Part shown: positions 10,139-24,400 of the stretch, piece by piece
Position numbering within the stretch: the first letter of the stretch is position 1
Layout: the number at the start of each line of letters is the position of its first letter
NCBI GenBank assembly: GCA_944470555.2
Contig: OX104127.1
Coordinates: forward strand, 113,116,741-113,180,740
Direction: 5' to 3'
DNA: 64,000 bases
Source of the DNA: Heterobilharzia americana
Taxonomy: Eukaryota > Platyhelminthes > Trematoda > Strigeidida > Schistosomatidae
Position numbers and translations under genes: made by a program
The notes under the pieces: model-generated
Databases searched by the model: none
What the model was told of the DNA's origin: nothing
The model's input: the letters and a program-made list of their open reading frames with translations, nothing else

Positions 10139-12886
10139 AACCTTGCCTGGTTAACTAGTTCACTAGTTACTAGCTAGCCCTAAGCCCGGGTAAAGAGGGA
10201 AGGTTGGGCGTAGGGCTAGCAACCATGCTCCCAAAAACCAGTCCAACCGCTAAAGAAACTTCAAAGCATAAACAAAATATAAAAAATAAAACCAACATTA
10301 TTCCCCGCTGGAATCGGAGAAGCGAAATGACGCCGGTTGGTGAAAGCCTTTGGGAAGCCAAATTAACGATGTATCTTCTCTCTGTCGATGAAAGCGAAAG
10401 TAAACATGGGAACATGGAATGTCCGCACCATGTTTGAAGCTGGCTGGCAAGGCTAGCCAGATTGACAAAAAGATGAGAAGATATAGTGTAGAAGTTCGAG
10501 GAATCTGTGATAGCAGATGGAGGGGAAGGGGACTCTCTCAACTGTCAACTGAAGAGAGAAGTCAATAATCTACTCCGATATTGTCATTCAGACGACACGA
10601 CAATCACGAGCACAGCACACTGAGTTGTCGAATGGCTATCATGATGTCCCCCTGCCAACAGCATCGAAGGCTCTTTCTCATGCAGTGGGAACCAATCTCC
10701 TCCTACATCAAAATCATGATAGCCAGATGGATTCAAATCTAAAGGAAGGAAAGTCAAAAGCATATAATGCTATATGCCAACAAGTAATGCAGATGAAGAG
10801 AAGAAAGAGGAGTTTTACAGACAACTGCAATCAATACTGAACAAGACCTCACCGCAGATAGCGACATCACAATCGATTCCAACGGGTGCGGTGACATGAA
10901 TGCCGAACTGGGAGCGAACAACGCAGGAAGAGAACTAACCATGGGTTGAGAAGTGCTCGGTGAGGCGATGGACGAGAATGGAGAATTGTTTGCAGAATTC
11001 TGTGCATTCAACGATTTGGTGATTGGAGGCAGTGTGTTCAAGCACAAGGATATCCACAAGTTAGTGACATGGATTTCACCAGACACCAGGACACCCTACA
11101 CTAAAAATCAGATCGACTTCATCTCAATGTGAAGAAAGTGGAGATGTAGTCTACTTGACACGAGGTCAAGAAGGGGAGCAGATGCAGGCTCAGACCACTC
11201 ACTGTCTAGTGCAAGAACCCTTCAAAGTCAAGTTGAAAACCCCCAAGGATATTGGTGATAGATGACCACAGTTCAGGTTCAACACCGAGACACTGAACTG
11301 AAGGATGAAACTACAAATAAAATCTTCATGGCAGCCATCAAGACAAAATGGGAGACACTGAGCAACATCCCTGAAGAAACCTATGTGCATGAGCACTGGA
11401 ACTCTTTGAAAGCTGTGTGGAAAAAAACCTGCATCAGCGTATTAGGAAGGGAGAAGAAAGAAGACAGGACGATGAATGGATTCTGACGGACACATGGAAG
11501 CTGATAGAGGAGAGGAGGGAGAGGGAGGTGGTGATGGTGAAGCAGAAGATTAACCAGTGCAAGGATGAACGACGAGAATAGGATCTGAGTACAATGTATA
11601 AAACACTACACTGGATAAAGAAGTGAAGAAGAGTGCGTGGAAAGACAAAAGACACTTCCACGGCACACTGGCAAGTGAAGTAGAACAGGCTGCAGGTAAG
11701 AGAGAGCTGACGACATTGTATCAAATAACCAGGTTGCTATCAGGGAAGAGACCAACACAGATGAAACCAATAAAAGATGAAGAAGGAAATTTAATTACGA
11801 AGAATGTGAAACAAAGGAAACGATGGGCTGACCACTTCGAAAAGCTGTTGAATCGACCACCACCACCACCTGCACTTCATCGAGAAATACCACCTGCAGG
11901 CCAGCCACAGAACTACCAGTGAACACAAGCACTCCGACGAAAGTCGATATCCTTAGCATCATTAAGCTACTGAAATGTGGTAAAGCAGCATGACTGGATG
12001 GAATCTCTCCACAGGCACTGAAAACACACAGAGAAACAACAGCGGACATGTTCACACCACTAGTGGGGAAGATTTGGGAGGAAGGGAAGGTACCTGGCGA
12101 TCGATTGTAAGAAGGGTTACCTTGTCAAACTCACGAAGAAGGGAGACCTAAGTGTCTGCAAGAACTGGCGCGGAATCACTCTCCTGTCCCGGTCACCCCA
12201 AGCAAAATATTAAGCCACATCATCCTGGAGAGAATAAACAATGGGCTGGATTCAAAACTACGACCGGAACAGGCTGGCTGGATTCAGGAAGTACAAATCA
12301 TGTGCGGACCAAATTGTACCTCTACACTACGCATCATCATAAAACAGAGCATAGAATGCCAGTCAACACTCTACCTCACCTCAACCTCATCCACTTTGAA
12401 AACGCCGGCGTTCGACAGCGTCGACCGACAGCTTATTTGCCAGGCAGTTTCTTCACAATACGCAATACTACAAACCTTTATCAATCTCATTCAGCAACTA
12501 CATGAAGACGCCACATGCCAGCCAAGTAATTCACAATGGGAAGCTCACTGATGCTTTTGAAGTGAAGTGGAGACAGGAAGGAGTAAAACAACACTGTCTA
12601 CTATCACCCATGATATTCCTGATTGTGGTCGACTGGATCGTGCAGCAAACAGTAGGAGATGTGAGAAGAGGGGGATACGCTAGCTAAACCGGGGAAGGGA
12701 AACTAGAAGATTTGGATTTCGCCACCGATTACTTATGTCTAATGTCACACAAACTCGAAGATCTACAGGCAGAAACTAACCTGGTTGACGGAAGAGGCAG
12801 GACAGGGCAGGGCAGGGCAGCGCAGCGAAGACGGGACTTCAGGTGAGCGTGGAGAAGACAGAGGTGATGAAGCTACCTAAGTAATG

Positions 12887-12917
<31 letters not shown>

Positions 12918-13661
12918 CTACAAGCTCGAATCACCATCAACTGGAGAAACTTGAAGGAAGTAGCCTCTCTCACATATCTGGCCAGACAGCGTCGTCTCAA
13001 CTACAGGCGGCACAGGCACAGACGACGACGTCAAAGTCAGAATCGGAAAAGCAAGACACATGTTCATTAGCCTGAAACCAGTGTGGAGATCTTCTCCACT
13101 CCACTCCACTCAGCATAAAGCGTGAACAACATACGGATTTTTAACACCAATGTCAAGTCAGTGCTTCTGTGTGGTGGTTCACAGACTTGGTGTGTTACGA
13201 AAGACATTTCCAACAAACTACAGACATTCGTCAACAATTGCCTATGCTGGCTCGTTATTGAAGCTCAGATGGATGGCCAGAATAATGGGAATAAGTAATA
13301 AGGAACTCTGACTGGCTGGGTTGGTGGCTGGCTGGCTGGCAACGAACCAACGGAGTAAGAACCTATCACTGAATTAATATGCACTGGAAGGAAGTGGAGA
13401 TGGATTGGATTTGGCATACACTGAGTTGGCCGACTGGTGACATCACGCGTCAGGCCAGTTATTTGAGTGGAACCCAGATGGGAATCGATGAGTTGGGTGT
13501 TCCAGCTATGGGTTACATGTAGGAGATCTTGTGAGGAGGAAATGAGAGCTTATGGGCTGTCGTGGAGTGAGGTTCAAAAGATTTCAGTAAAGTAAGTGCA
13601 CTGGAGACGTGCTACTGAAGCCGTATGTTCCACAAGGAACTCAAAGGACAAATAAATAAAA
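10139..13661 (+). mobile_element. Near full-length, decayed RTE retrotransposon (copy B)
   Basis: It starts with AACCTTGCCTGGTTAACTAG, matching the defined 5' end of copy A, and ends in an AATAAATAAAATAA tail. Endonuclease motifs are readable (MGTWNVRTM at about 10,405; GDMNAEL at about 10,890; GSDHS at about 11,190). The RT catalytic motif reads DFATDYL (12,718-12,729), so the first catalytic Asp is lost. It contains CAC/CAA repeats (12,883-12,918), a CTCCA run (13,095-13,112) and a GGCT run (13,323-13,339) that are expanded in copies E and G. Many stops and frameshifts. I see no target-site duplication. Confidence 0.9.
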
Positions 13662-14192
13662 TAAGAAAAAATCAGACTGGTACAAGTGGTAGAAAACATC
13701 ATAGATTATAATGAAACCCAAAGATTATTCTGTTACAACTCTATGAATGCAATACTATGTAAATAATATGTAGATGTATCAACAGGATTGTAATAATAAG
13801 TAAAATGAAAGCTAGAGGGAATATCAGTTAAGATAATGATTATTGAAGAATTAATAATGTTTTACTACCATCAACTTTTGTATACTGTAGCTTATACTAT
13901 GAACAAAACCAAATGAAACAAGCATAAGAAAAGGTTAGTTAACAGGTGAGTGCAGTCGAATGGCATGAGTAACATAGTTTTTTTCTTGTTTATTGTAAGT
14001 TTTTTTGCGAAAGTGATAAACTGATTGAGTTATCTGTTTAAATATTTTCTAATTGCCTTCCTAATGAATAATCCAACAACATGAGTCTGTACCACTTTTC
14101 ATCTTCATCTAATGAAATTTCAACATATTTTGTACACTAAATTCATTTATTTTATTTAAGCTATTCCTGGAAAAATACATTTTCAGTGTAAA
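13662..14192. other. AT-rich sequence with nothing recognisable
   Basis: Flank of RTE copy B. No open frame or motif of note. Confidence 0.5.
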
Positions 14193-14271
14193 ATTTCCGA
14201 ACGTATGAAAATGAAGAATTAGTTAAAATGTATTCCTAGGATACCGTATGATGTAAACCATACCCCCATTG
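14193..14271 (+). repeat. 79-bp direct repeat, copy 1
   Basis: Matches 17,380-17,458 with about three mismatches in 79 positions. The two copies are 3.19 kb apart and enclose a gypsy integrase relic and a possible PLE fragment. They do not start and end with TG...CA as typical LTRs do. Confidence 0.85.
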
Positions 14272-15330
14272 TATCTTACTGTTTCATAACTTTGGAAGGA
14301 GAAAGTGACTTTATTGCCAAAAGTACTTGTCATTCAGCTTATCTTAGTTAACCCTTTTTCAGCTTTTCGCTGGATCGATTACTGTTCAGATATGTTGTCT
14401 TTAACCGCTAAAAAGCATGATCAATCTAATGAATACATTTCACTTAGTTGAATTCAGTTATATGTAATCCTTGTCTGATGGACATCTAAATATTGTTTCT
14501 GAAATTGTGCGAGCTATTCCAACAAAGTAGGTGAGAAAAGTGTTTGAGAGATACCATTAAGACTTATATGAATACTTAATGTAGCCAAAATAAATAAATA
14601 ATTCACTCTTAAGAAAATAGATTCAGTCTGTAGGAGTCAAAGTAAGAATGACAAATTTATATTTAAAAAATAAATGTTTTTTGCTGTAATTTAGTTCATA
14701 GGAAACAACTAGGAAAACCTCAACTTCTCACATGCAAGTAATGATTAGCAGCTGCAAAAAATTGATTGGATCTTCCTGCATAAAATTAACAATATAAATC
14801 ACTTGGAGTAAGGTACTCACTTTTATTAATTGGTAATAACTTCTCATGTGTCGAACAGCATTTGCCCAGGAAATTCACAAGGCTACTCACACTTATAATT
14901 TGGTGAGAACATCTATATAAGCCAAATGTATCAACCAAGAGGAATGAGAACAAATGTAATAAATGATTATGTGTTTGGAAAAACAAAGCAGTTCAACCAA
15001 AAGAATTACATTCTCATTAAAAACAAATTAATGCGGATAGTAAATCCACTAATTACACTTGTTTAATGTACCAGCTAGACAATTAACACTAGAATTTGTG
15101 AGTAGTTTGCAAAATTCAGATATCGAACTCAATGCTTGTAGAATAATTTAAACAGGAATGAGGTAACTAGATGGATTATTCACTAAATATTTTTAGTCAT
15201 CGAAAAAAAGCCGTACCGTTACTAATATTTATGAAACAAAAAGTTAATCAAGCGGTCACCTAGAGTTGATACCAGAAATATTTAATCGGACATTTCTGTG
15301 TAACAGTAGAAGCGAACTTGACCCACTTAA
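14272..15330. other. AT-rich sequence with nothing recognisable
   Basis: Between the 79-bp repeat and the integrase relic. Only short chance frames. Confidence 0.45.
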
Positions 15331-15945
15331 ACAAAAGAAACAAAAATTCATCCTTAAACAAACGCTCAATTTAGCTGTATTTCTACTCCCACAAACGCGT
15401 TTGAACATATTTATGTAGATGCAATTCGACTATTGTCTACTTCCATCGGCTTCAACTATCCCCTCACATGTAAAAATAGATTTACTTGGTGATCTGTCGC
15501 TATTCCATGACCAAACATTTCGGTCGAATCAGTTACCAAATCACTAGAGAATCAATGAGTATCCAACTTTTACCCTCACACTCATCACCACTGATACAGA
15601 TGCACAGTTCGAAAGTTTCTTATTCCAACAATATACTGACGTTTTCGGCACTAAACGTATACGCACGATAGCGTATCATCCTAATACTAATGTTATATTA
15701 GGACTTTTGTACAAACAGCTTAATGTAGCACTTGCTGATGATTCGACTGACAGTAACTGGTTTACTAAACTTCATTTGATCCTGCTTAGAATGAGTTCCA
15801 TATGAACGAGACATATTAGTTGCTGTGTATCAGAGTTAGTCTATGGGAAACCATGGTTATTACGTCGAGAATTCTTCATCCCACATAATCAAGTCCCACT
15901 TTATCTGTCTAAATGTGTGGAATTACTTTAAAAACATATAAGCCA
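15330..15945 (+). pseudogene. Ty3/gypsy-type LTR retrotransposon integrase relic
   Basis: Conceptual translation in more than one frame gives FEHIYVDAIRLLSTSIGFNY (15,398-15,460, integrase core start with the catalytic Asp), then LITTDTDAQFESFLFQQYTD and FGTKRIRTIAYHPNTNVILG (second core region), and NWFTKLHLILLRMSS, ELVYGKPWLL and REFFIP. This order and wording is the DD-E integrase core of gypsy-type elements with its downstream segment. In HPNTNVILG the position expected to be the catalytic Glu is not conserved. No gag, RT or LTRs are visible, so it is an isolated remnant. Confidence 0.78.
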
Positions 15946-17064
15946 GCTATAGTAGTGTCACTTTCGCGAAAAGGAATTCACTGACCGGAACGTTGCGTGC
16001 AAATAATCATGATTTGATTATTCCTCCATTCGGATACTGTTTTCTTTCCATCATACTATGATATTTATCCTTGGTGAGCTATCATTTATGCATGTTCACT
16101 CATTCGTCTTAATAGTTATTAACTACAACATTCTTACAACTCAGTAGTCAAGCTAGATACTCACCAACTCCTTCATTCTGCTATATTACTTGATCACACA
16201 TTTGTCATCATTTGTATCACAGGTGTTTATTTTTTTCTTTTCAAAAAGTTTAATTTCTTATTTCATGAGTTTTCTGGTGGGAAATCATATGACTTTGTTC
16301 GAATATATTTACGAATATCCAATACACTAACATTATATTACAAGTGAAACAAATCGCTCATTATAAATAGGATGAAGACAAACACAACAAATCAGAATAT
16401 TTAAAACCCTGTATCGTATTTCTTCAAGTTTACCTGTAGTGATTGTGAGTTATGTTGGTGCCTATCTGCCCACATCTCTATGTTCATTTTAGGACTTGTT
16501 TGAAACTATTATTGTTGTACACGTAAGGCTCAAAAACTCATCACTGGCAGAACATTTCAGGCCCTCAACATCTTACAATAGTTTAGAAGCTTTTAAATAA
16601 TCTGAGACGATTAATGTCAGCAGGTAACGTTGATCATATGTCTGAGGAATTAAAATAATGTGACTAGGAAGGTTTGACTGTAGTAAATGCAATGTTACCT
16701 GACATGTGAAAGTCAAATTTGATTTCATCTGAGTGATCTCGATAACTGATTGTCTCGGTTTGACAAAAAAGTAAAATGTCTTTCTGTGATAACAACCGGG
16801 AAATCAGATTAGTGTAACGTATCGTCATGTTTCTAAGGCACATAACTAGAAGTTCATTTCTTGCAGCTAAAAAGTAGTACAGTCGAGGAAAGCACAAAGG
16901 TTTTTGAACTGGTAGGGTGTATCATCCGGGTCCTACATCTTAGCTTGATCTTATAAAATAGGCACAGTTAACAATGACAGACACAAGCATTATTTCTTAG
17001 CCTAAAGGCCAAATTCGTCTCCGTACCTCCATATATTTTATAATAACGGCTGTCTTTACAAGGA
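15946..17064. other. Sequence with no recognisable gene
   Basis: No open frame above about 77 codons and no motif I recognise. Confidence 0.45.
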
Positions 17065-17259
17065 TTGCGAGATGAGAATACTATTGTACTAAATGCTCTG
17101 TTTCGAAAGGACACTTATGAGCGTGCCATTGCAGTAGGTGTCGTATCAGCTCACTTGTTTGCACTAAGTAAAGTCCACCAGAAATGCCCACCCATCCCAA
17201 CATCATATGACTCTGTCAAGGATATGTTTGTGCAAATATCTCTCTTTATATTCTTATAA
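17065..17259 (+). pseudogene. Possible Penelope-like RT fragment
   Basis: A 64-codon frame contains VSAHLFALSKVHQKCPPIP, which resembles the 'LYGLPKIHK...P(L/I)RPI' start of Penelope-like RTs. The similarity is short and weak. It could be chance. Confidence 0.3.
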
Positions 17260-17379
17260 GGGTTAAGGTCATCGAAGGAAGCTGCTTATTTGAATACGAG
17301 TAAGCAGCCAATATAAATCCAATTGGGTGAGGATAGTGATAGGATTCAGAATCTGCTGGATACGTTAGGAAGCAACTTG

Positions 17380-17458
17380 ATTTCCGAACCTATGAAAATG
17401 AAGAATTAGTTAAAATGTATTCCTAGGATACCGTATGATGTAAACCATTCCCCTATTG
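17380..17458 (+). repeat. 79-bp direct repeat, copy 2
   Basis: Partner of 14,193-14,271. It lies about 30 bp upstream of the non-LTR relic that starts near 17,490. Confidence 0.85.
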
Positions 17459-17489
17459 CTTTATATATTTACTCTAGAGAAAGAGATGA

Positions 17490-18420
17490 CTGAGTGCGTG
17501 GACCAGTATATTTACTTACGAAATTGGATTAAATCTCAAGGGTTAGTAGTCAGCAAAACTTTGGTGTGGACAAAAAAGCTGTAGCTGCTTTTTTCAGGTA
17601 GCTCGGTCTGCGGTGCTAAAGAGCCATCCAACTGTCTGTTAAAGGCCAAGCATACTTACTGTTCAGCACTTCACTTAGTCCTACTCTGTATTTGTGAGAC
17701 ATGGTAATTAGAAGTGAAAGAAATGAGAAGGCCTACGGTGTTCGACACCATCACCTCTATATATTTGGCTAGAATTCGTCAAAGCTCAAATTTAGTACTA
17801 TAGCGGTTAAATATAGGTTCATAGGTAAAAGAGGTAAGTTAACTGATGAGGTAGTGCACTCTAATTGACCCAGATAGCTGTGGCATATGCAAATCAGATT
17901 AAGTCACCATCTATCTCGTCACGAAGTATTACGTTGAACGGAAACTAAGTGTGACCATTCTAGAACCTGGTATCAGACCACGAAGTATATGAACGTTAAT
18001 CAGGGTAGTTAAGAGCAATGTGGATTTTGACCCTGGCGTCCGTGCGACAACTGAACTTGATGGTGAAAAGCTCTAGGTGATAAATGTGGTTGAGTATCGA
18101 CTGAATTGATGCATATACAGCCATACATTATCTCCATCCCTACAGTCATTTTGTAATTTGACACTTGATTTAGCCTCATCCTTTTTTTTCTCATGACTTC
18201 CTACCACATTTAGTTATTCGTTTTTGTTTTGAATCACTCCTTTTAATCCCTTTACTTTGCTGTGTTGTTTTGAGTTATGGCAACTTTGACCCTTGATCAC
18301 TTATGCCAGGCCTCAAGCTGGTGTTGATTAACTGATTGTGTGTAATTCCCCTCCCTATGTCCATGCTTGTCTGCACTATGACACAGATTTGTAAAAAGAA
18401 TCAAGTATCGATAATACCAA
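17490..18420 (+). mobile_element. 3' remnant of a second non-LTR retrotransposon family
   Basis: Translation with frame changes gives QYIYLRNWIKSQGLVVSK, LVLLCICETW and EVKEMRRPTVFDTITSIYLA, then RLSHHLSRHEVL and TWYQTTK. This follows the C-terminal order 'YLGS..GLV', 'LLYGCETW..R..EDMRRL.VFDHRCLR.IARI', 'H.LPRR...KTWHQS' of schistosome non-LTR elements (SR2-like, from memory). The wording differs from copies A-G, so this is a separate family. The region from about 18,200 to 18,420 is probably its 3' untranslated part. Heavily mutated. Confidence 0.6.
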
Positions 18421-21400
18421 CACCAAAGGCCTAATTTCCGTTCCCCGTTTTTGGTGTTACCTTTATTTTTGATGTACTGTCTATATTGTTTACAAATCTA
18501 CTTTCTGCCTACTCTGGTTAGATCCCACTAAAAGAACATTAATGATGCTAAATAGATCCTATCAAATCACAAAGGGATATTGACCAACAAAGGTGACCTT
18601 TCTCTGATAGATATCTTTTACAATCACATGGGCAGCTTTCACACATTTAAAGCACAATAGTTAAATTTCGTTTGAATATTTTTGTTATCTATGCTTTTAT
18701 GAATTGCACCTCAATCAAATTTTTCATGATAAAATAATATTTTGAGCAAGCGTCAAATGCATTTTCAATTATTATCCCTTTATGACAGTCTGTTCACGTC
18801 ATGACAACGATAGCTCTTCACTAATCCAGCGGCAACATAACAACTGTATTTTCGGCTATTAGTGACTTGTACTTGACATCTAGTCCTGAGAGTCTTCTAA
18901 TTGGGCGGTGATTATAAATCGGTCACATCTGAAACTATAACAACCATCATTCTAGAGTCCTTAGGAAATGTCGTGAATAAACAATATTCTCATAATCCAA
19001 GACTCATTGAAACATGACGGAGATTGGAAAGAAAATGCCCGTTTAAACTATTCAAAGTCAACCATTATCCACTCATCCTTATCAGAATATGTAAGGGAAC
19101 ACTTCAAAACTTGCACAATAGAAGTAATGGAAATTCATCAGTTCAGGTCTGATCTCTGAAAGCAGAATAAACCTATTTAATCCCCTATTTGATTGTGGTC
19201 TTGACCCTTTCTCTATCTTTTTGCTCCCCTTCTTTAATTTCATCACAATTAGTCAATTTACTGGTTTCATTTTCACAATGATCCTTGCTATTTTCTTCTC
19301 CTTTGAATCTATCAAGTAAAAAATGAATCATCAAATTTTATATCTACCAACAATCTTCAACTTTGGTGACTAAGTTAGACGATGTTGATTCAGATCTTCT
19401 CATACATTACATTCCTCCACTCCTATAGTTCTGATTTCTGCTTACATTCACCAAATTTCCAACTCCCAGAATTCCTTGGTTTTCTTTTCATTTTTATTGT
19501 CCAACTGATCAGTACTAAGTTATTTCCGGCCTTGATTTTACTTCTGACAATGCTCTAAGGATGAAAACACATCCTATTGTATAATAACAGACTTACGTGT
19601 ATTTATGATGCATAGGAATACGGTTATACAGTGAAAGAAAATTAGATCATTGTAAAAGGAATCTGTCTTCGTTGGATTAATTGGTATTTTTTAATAGGTG
19701 GTGTTTATGAACCGGTAAGCATATTACTCAACGCTCAAACAAGGATATATAGGAAGCTGTCAAGTAAGTGCTTCTTTCTTTCTGAATTTGAGTGGCACAT
19801 GGATCAAAGTAGTTGTTACAGATCACGTTATGTATGCCGAATGATCCGTAACCGAAGAATGACTGTACAACTATAATCTAGGAAATGAATAGTAAAAACT
19901 GTTTGCAACACCGTTTTGGTCAGTGAAGCCGTTGGATTGCTCGCAGAATTCCCAAACACAGAAGAGTAGTAAAGTGATATGATCCAGCCCTCCGTATTTC
20001 AAAGCATGCAGAAAACTGCCTTCACAAGTTCGACTGCAAGAATGTGTAGTTCCTTCTGAGAGCAAGTTCAGCGACTGTGAAATATTTCTAGAAGTATGGT
20101 ATTTCAACGAAACGTCAATTGATAGACGTCTGGGTATAGACTAAATCTACAATCTGCTTAGGAAGAAAACAAGTATCCAGCGACAAAGTGCAAATCACCC
20201 ATGTAAATCAATAATAAAGCGCAGTTTTGCAGTAACGAATAGTGCAATTTCTCTCCGACAAATATTCTACACCAACGTGACTGAATGATACGTAGGATTA
20301 AGCAAGTCAAAGCGCGATGAAGATCTTTTCCCAAACAATAGGAAAACACTCAATATCGACAAAACACTACTTGAACATTCGTTTAACATTTTCATATGCT
20401 TCACTTCTTGAAGAAATTAGTGCTGAGTGAGTAAGCAAGCCTAGTGTTGAAAAATCCATGACAAAATACCAAAGCTCATGAAAATCTCTACTACTATCAT
20501 CCTCATCTCGAGCTACAAATCGTTTCCATCGTTTCATATACCTAACATCTTTTTTTTCAGAGTTATATGCATTCCGTTGCATTAAAATATTGCCACCGTC
20601 AATGTTATTCCATGTAGATTTTGATGCATGAGGAAATTTACTCCTTTGGACCAGAATATCTTCACTAAGTTGTCCGCTTTCATCCACCCAATGCTTCTGC
20701 AGCAGGAAAAATATTTCGAACCAAAACAAGTCATATTACTTGATTAGAATCTCATTTTATTGACCTTATGAAAATTCCCACCGAAGTTCTCTGATTAGGA
20801 AATATATGAATGCTTAAAGTGAACTGAGAATGTTCAGTCTATTGTCAGCTTTTTCTGAGCCATGGCAAGATGGTCTGCATTTGACACTTCTTAGTGTGAC
20901 TATTTTAATGAAGGCATTCGTTAAACAGCGTGGATGACGTAGATTTGATAGCCAAAAGAAAAAATTCATTTATGAAGACCTTGAAAAGTATTATTTTGTA
21001 GCAGAACAGTATCAGAGTAACCAAAACTCACTTTATCCTTTTCTGATTCTCATCCATAGATTTTATGTGTGCTTAGCACCAACGGAACAACAGGTCCTTC
21101 TAGAATATCTACAGAGACATTACTAGATTTATTTATTTTGCTGAACTATGAAATATAAGTGAGAAAAGATTATAGGACGGTGGAGTTTTGGATTCTATTT
21201 AGTTTGCAGTAGACATAATATCCTCAGTAAAGAACAATTTCTTAAGAGTCTGGAAGTAACTTACAGCAGCATCTTTCTGACAAGCCATTAAATATGACAT
21301 AAAGTCAAAGTCAGTGAGGATGGAACCACAATTTTTTGTCTACATTTTGGCAACTAAGGAAAATAATAAGTAAAAAAGTCTTTCGTGTAGATTTCGTGAT

Positions 21401-24400
21401 GACGTTTTTCTCACTCTTCGGTTATACTAATTATAGAATTTAGGTATTGTAATAGGAATCAATTCCATATGACGTTAGTTTATTTGATATAGTACATTGT
21501 AAAATAGGATTATTTGCTAGGTAAATACAAGGGCTGGTAAACCTCCGTTCTATTTTTACCTAACTCTGTTCCTTTCTCTCTGAAAATATCATATAGTTTC
21601 CGAGTGTTACCTACACGTATTTCGATATTTTTTCCCGAAATAACATCATAGAACCAGATTTATTGATGCTTCTTCAAGAAAATATGCAGTTGTTACATAA
21701 ATTACACTAACTAAGAAAGGACTACATTGAAGTTTCAACTCAAACCATAAATCCTGAAATATCCTTTAACTCAGTGGGAAGAAAGATGGCTAGTAAGTTA
21801 TGAAGCCATTATTAATTCAGTTACCATGCCTCAGCTATTTTGTTATTTTGAACTAAATTGAATATCCTCAAATTTATTTACTCTTACTTTGTATTGTAAT
21901 GTTCGGCGTTGTCAACGATCATGAAGGAATATTAAATCAACTTGTCATTCCGAAACTTTAACTAACTTTCGTTCCTTCACCAGGTTTTGTGGTCATATGA
22001 TCTTATTAGAATACCAGAAAGATAAACAGCTGTTTAATCAACGATATACTTTATTGACTTTTGGAGAATTTTTCTTTCTGACACTTCCAAAACAACCAGT
22101 GGGAGAACCGTTTTGAGTAGGGTTTACTAGCTATGCAATTTAGTACCTTGACCAAATTTAATTAAATTTTACCGAAAATACTGGTTGGTGAAACTAGTAA
22201 AGTGGTTTGTAGGAAACCGTCGTTCTCATGAATGCTGAATTTTTATCTGTCTTTATAAACAGTTGCTACAAAAACAAATATTTAAATATAGTGCAAAAAT
22301 TACTAACTCTGTTTAGTGGATGATAAGGATGGTACCTACTGCTTCAGATGATAGGAGAAAAGGTACTAGAATATATTAAAGGGATTTTGAAGTGTTAAAG
22401 AATGATCTAGCTATACTGCATGCTTGAGTTTGGTCCTATGATAGACATGTTAAAGGTTCCGTCATTCCACAAAGTCAGTTTCAAACAGTCTCAAACAGGA
22501 AGTCTTAAAATCATTAATAGTCATTGAAACATAAATATCACTCGCATATCAGAATCGATATTTTGACATCCTAAAATATGGCAGCATTGGGATTATTTAT
22601 TTCTCATTCATGATGTTGGTTTTATAAAAGGAAAAGGAAAGTCAGTTATATATTTGTCATTCTCGTGATAGCCATTTTTGACAAATGTCTTGTGAGTACC
22701 CCTTTTTTTTACAGTAGGATGGTTTTCGTACACTTGTACTCATTCGTATTGCATCTTTTATCCTATTTTTCATAAATGCCTGAACCTCTAAGAGGACTTC
22801 ATTTCTTATGAAATTGCAGATATATCTTACTGACAAGTGCAATGAGGCATAAAGCCTAGATTCAAAGCTTTATCCCGATTGCTTCAAGCCATGTGGTGTT
22901 TGAAGATAACGATTAAAGCGTGGAGGGCCAATGCTCTGTTGATCAAGACTTATATAGTTAACTATGTTATTTCACTGGACAAGCCTAAGCACGGTTATAT
23001 CACCAGACTAATTATTCACCGTTTCTGCCAAAAGTCTTCTTGGTACACCTTGATTTTTCCTAAGCAAGTATCAAATGCGATTTTTGGCAGTGATGTATAA
23101 GATATACACTTGGCTGTTAACTTTGTCCAGTGGCTCTTTTCGAAACAGATCTCACCTTATTTTCACTAACGGTGTGAACTAAATGTGTCAGTGATTTTGA
23201 AGTAGAATTGACAATCAGCCCATCACAATTGATTTGTAAGGCGCTCCAGATATAACTAGACAGTATAGAAAAACTCACTGACTTTTTAATACACGGTGTT
23301 GCCGTTATCAAAATTTCTCAGCGAACAAAAAACGTTGACAAGAAAAGATCGACTAAATATGGAGAGCATGTGAGATGAGATTACCATAACGTTTGCTAAA
23401 AATTGGGAGTGTCATTTTGCACCAAATAGCAGATTTCAAACAGCTTGGCTTCGGGTTCTCAGAGATGGCAAGTCTCCAGAAAAGCAAAATCGAGAAAATT
23501 CGGAAAGGTGCTTAAATGAAAGAAGTGCAGAAAAGTAGGTTCTCACTTTAAAATACTTATAAGTCACTTGGGAGTAAATTACTAGTATCACCGTTCAGAC
23601 TGCAACTGACCAAGCTTCTAACGCTGACAACCAGTAGTAAGGACAGGCGTGAGGAAAAATAGACAAGAAAATTGAAAGTTTGCACCTTATATACTATTTG
23701 TTCGGCCAACAGTGGTAAACTTATCTGACTTCGCAGAAATTTACCTTTTTCCCACTTCTTGTTGATGAGAATAATGCCCGGTCATATTGATAGCTACCGT
23801 TATAAAAACTGAGCAGTTACTTGATTTTGATGTCCTTCATGCTTTTAAAGACGATTTTAATGACATCTCAGATTAAGCCTTGTAAAACCGTCTGTTCTGG
23901 CAACACAAATCGATAATCAGGGGATTATTTTCCATCGGTAATCTCAGTTTGGGTTTCCCATTGTTTGAGGTTCTCTGTTTTTGATTTTGTTAATAGTAGA
24001 GTATTTCAGGAATGATTTATTTGGAAAATCTAAACAGTTACGACAATTAAACAACTAAAAATTCCAAAACCTCATCGACACACAACAGTACTAATAATAA
24101 CAGTGTTAGAGCTAGATAACAAAGACCAAAATCATACTAGGATTTTAGAAAAGATAATAAAATAAGCTCTGAAATGGTACATATATAATTACTGTAGCTT
24201 TTCGTATTAATCATTGGTACCAAGTTAATATAAATTTTATCTATGATGATGGCTTCAACACTGATATTTTAGCAGGCTATTTCACAAAAGCTAACTATCC
24301 AATCGGTTATCTTTATCGCTATCCCAATAAAAAAAGTTTAACGATATCAATTATTCCCAGTTATGTACACATAAAACTGACCAACCAGGTAATAAGTTGA

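Noticed and set aside
14193..17458. Complete LTR retrotransposon bounded by the 79-bp repeats
   Set aside because: No TG/CA ends, primer-binding site, gag or RT were seen, and the repeats are much better conserved than the integrase text between them.
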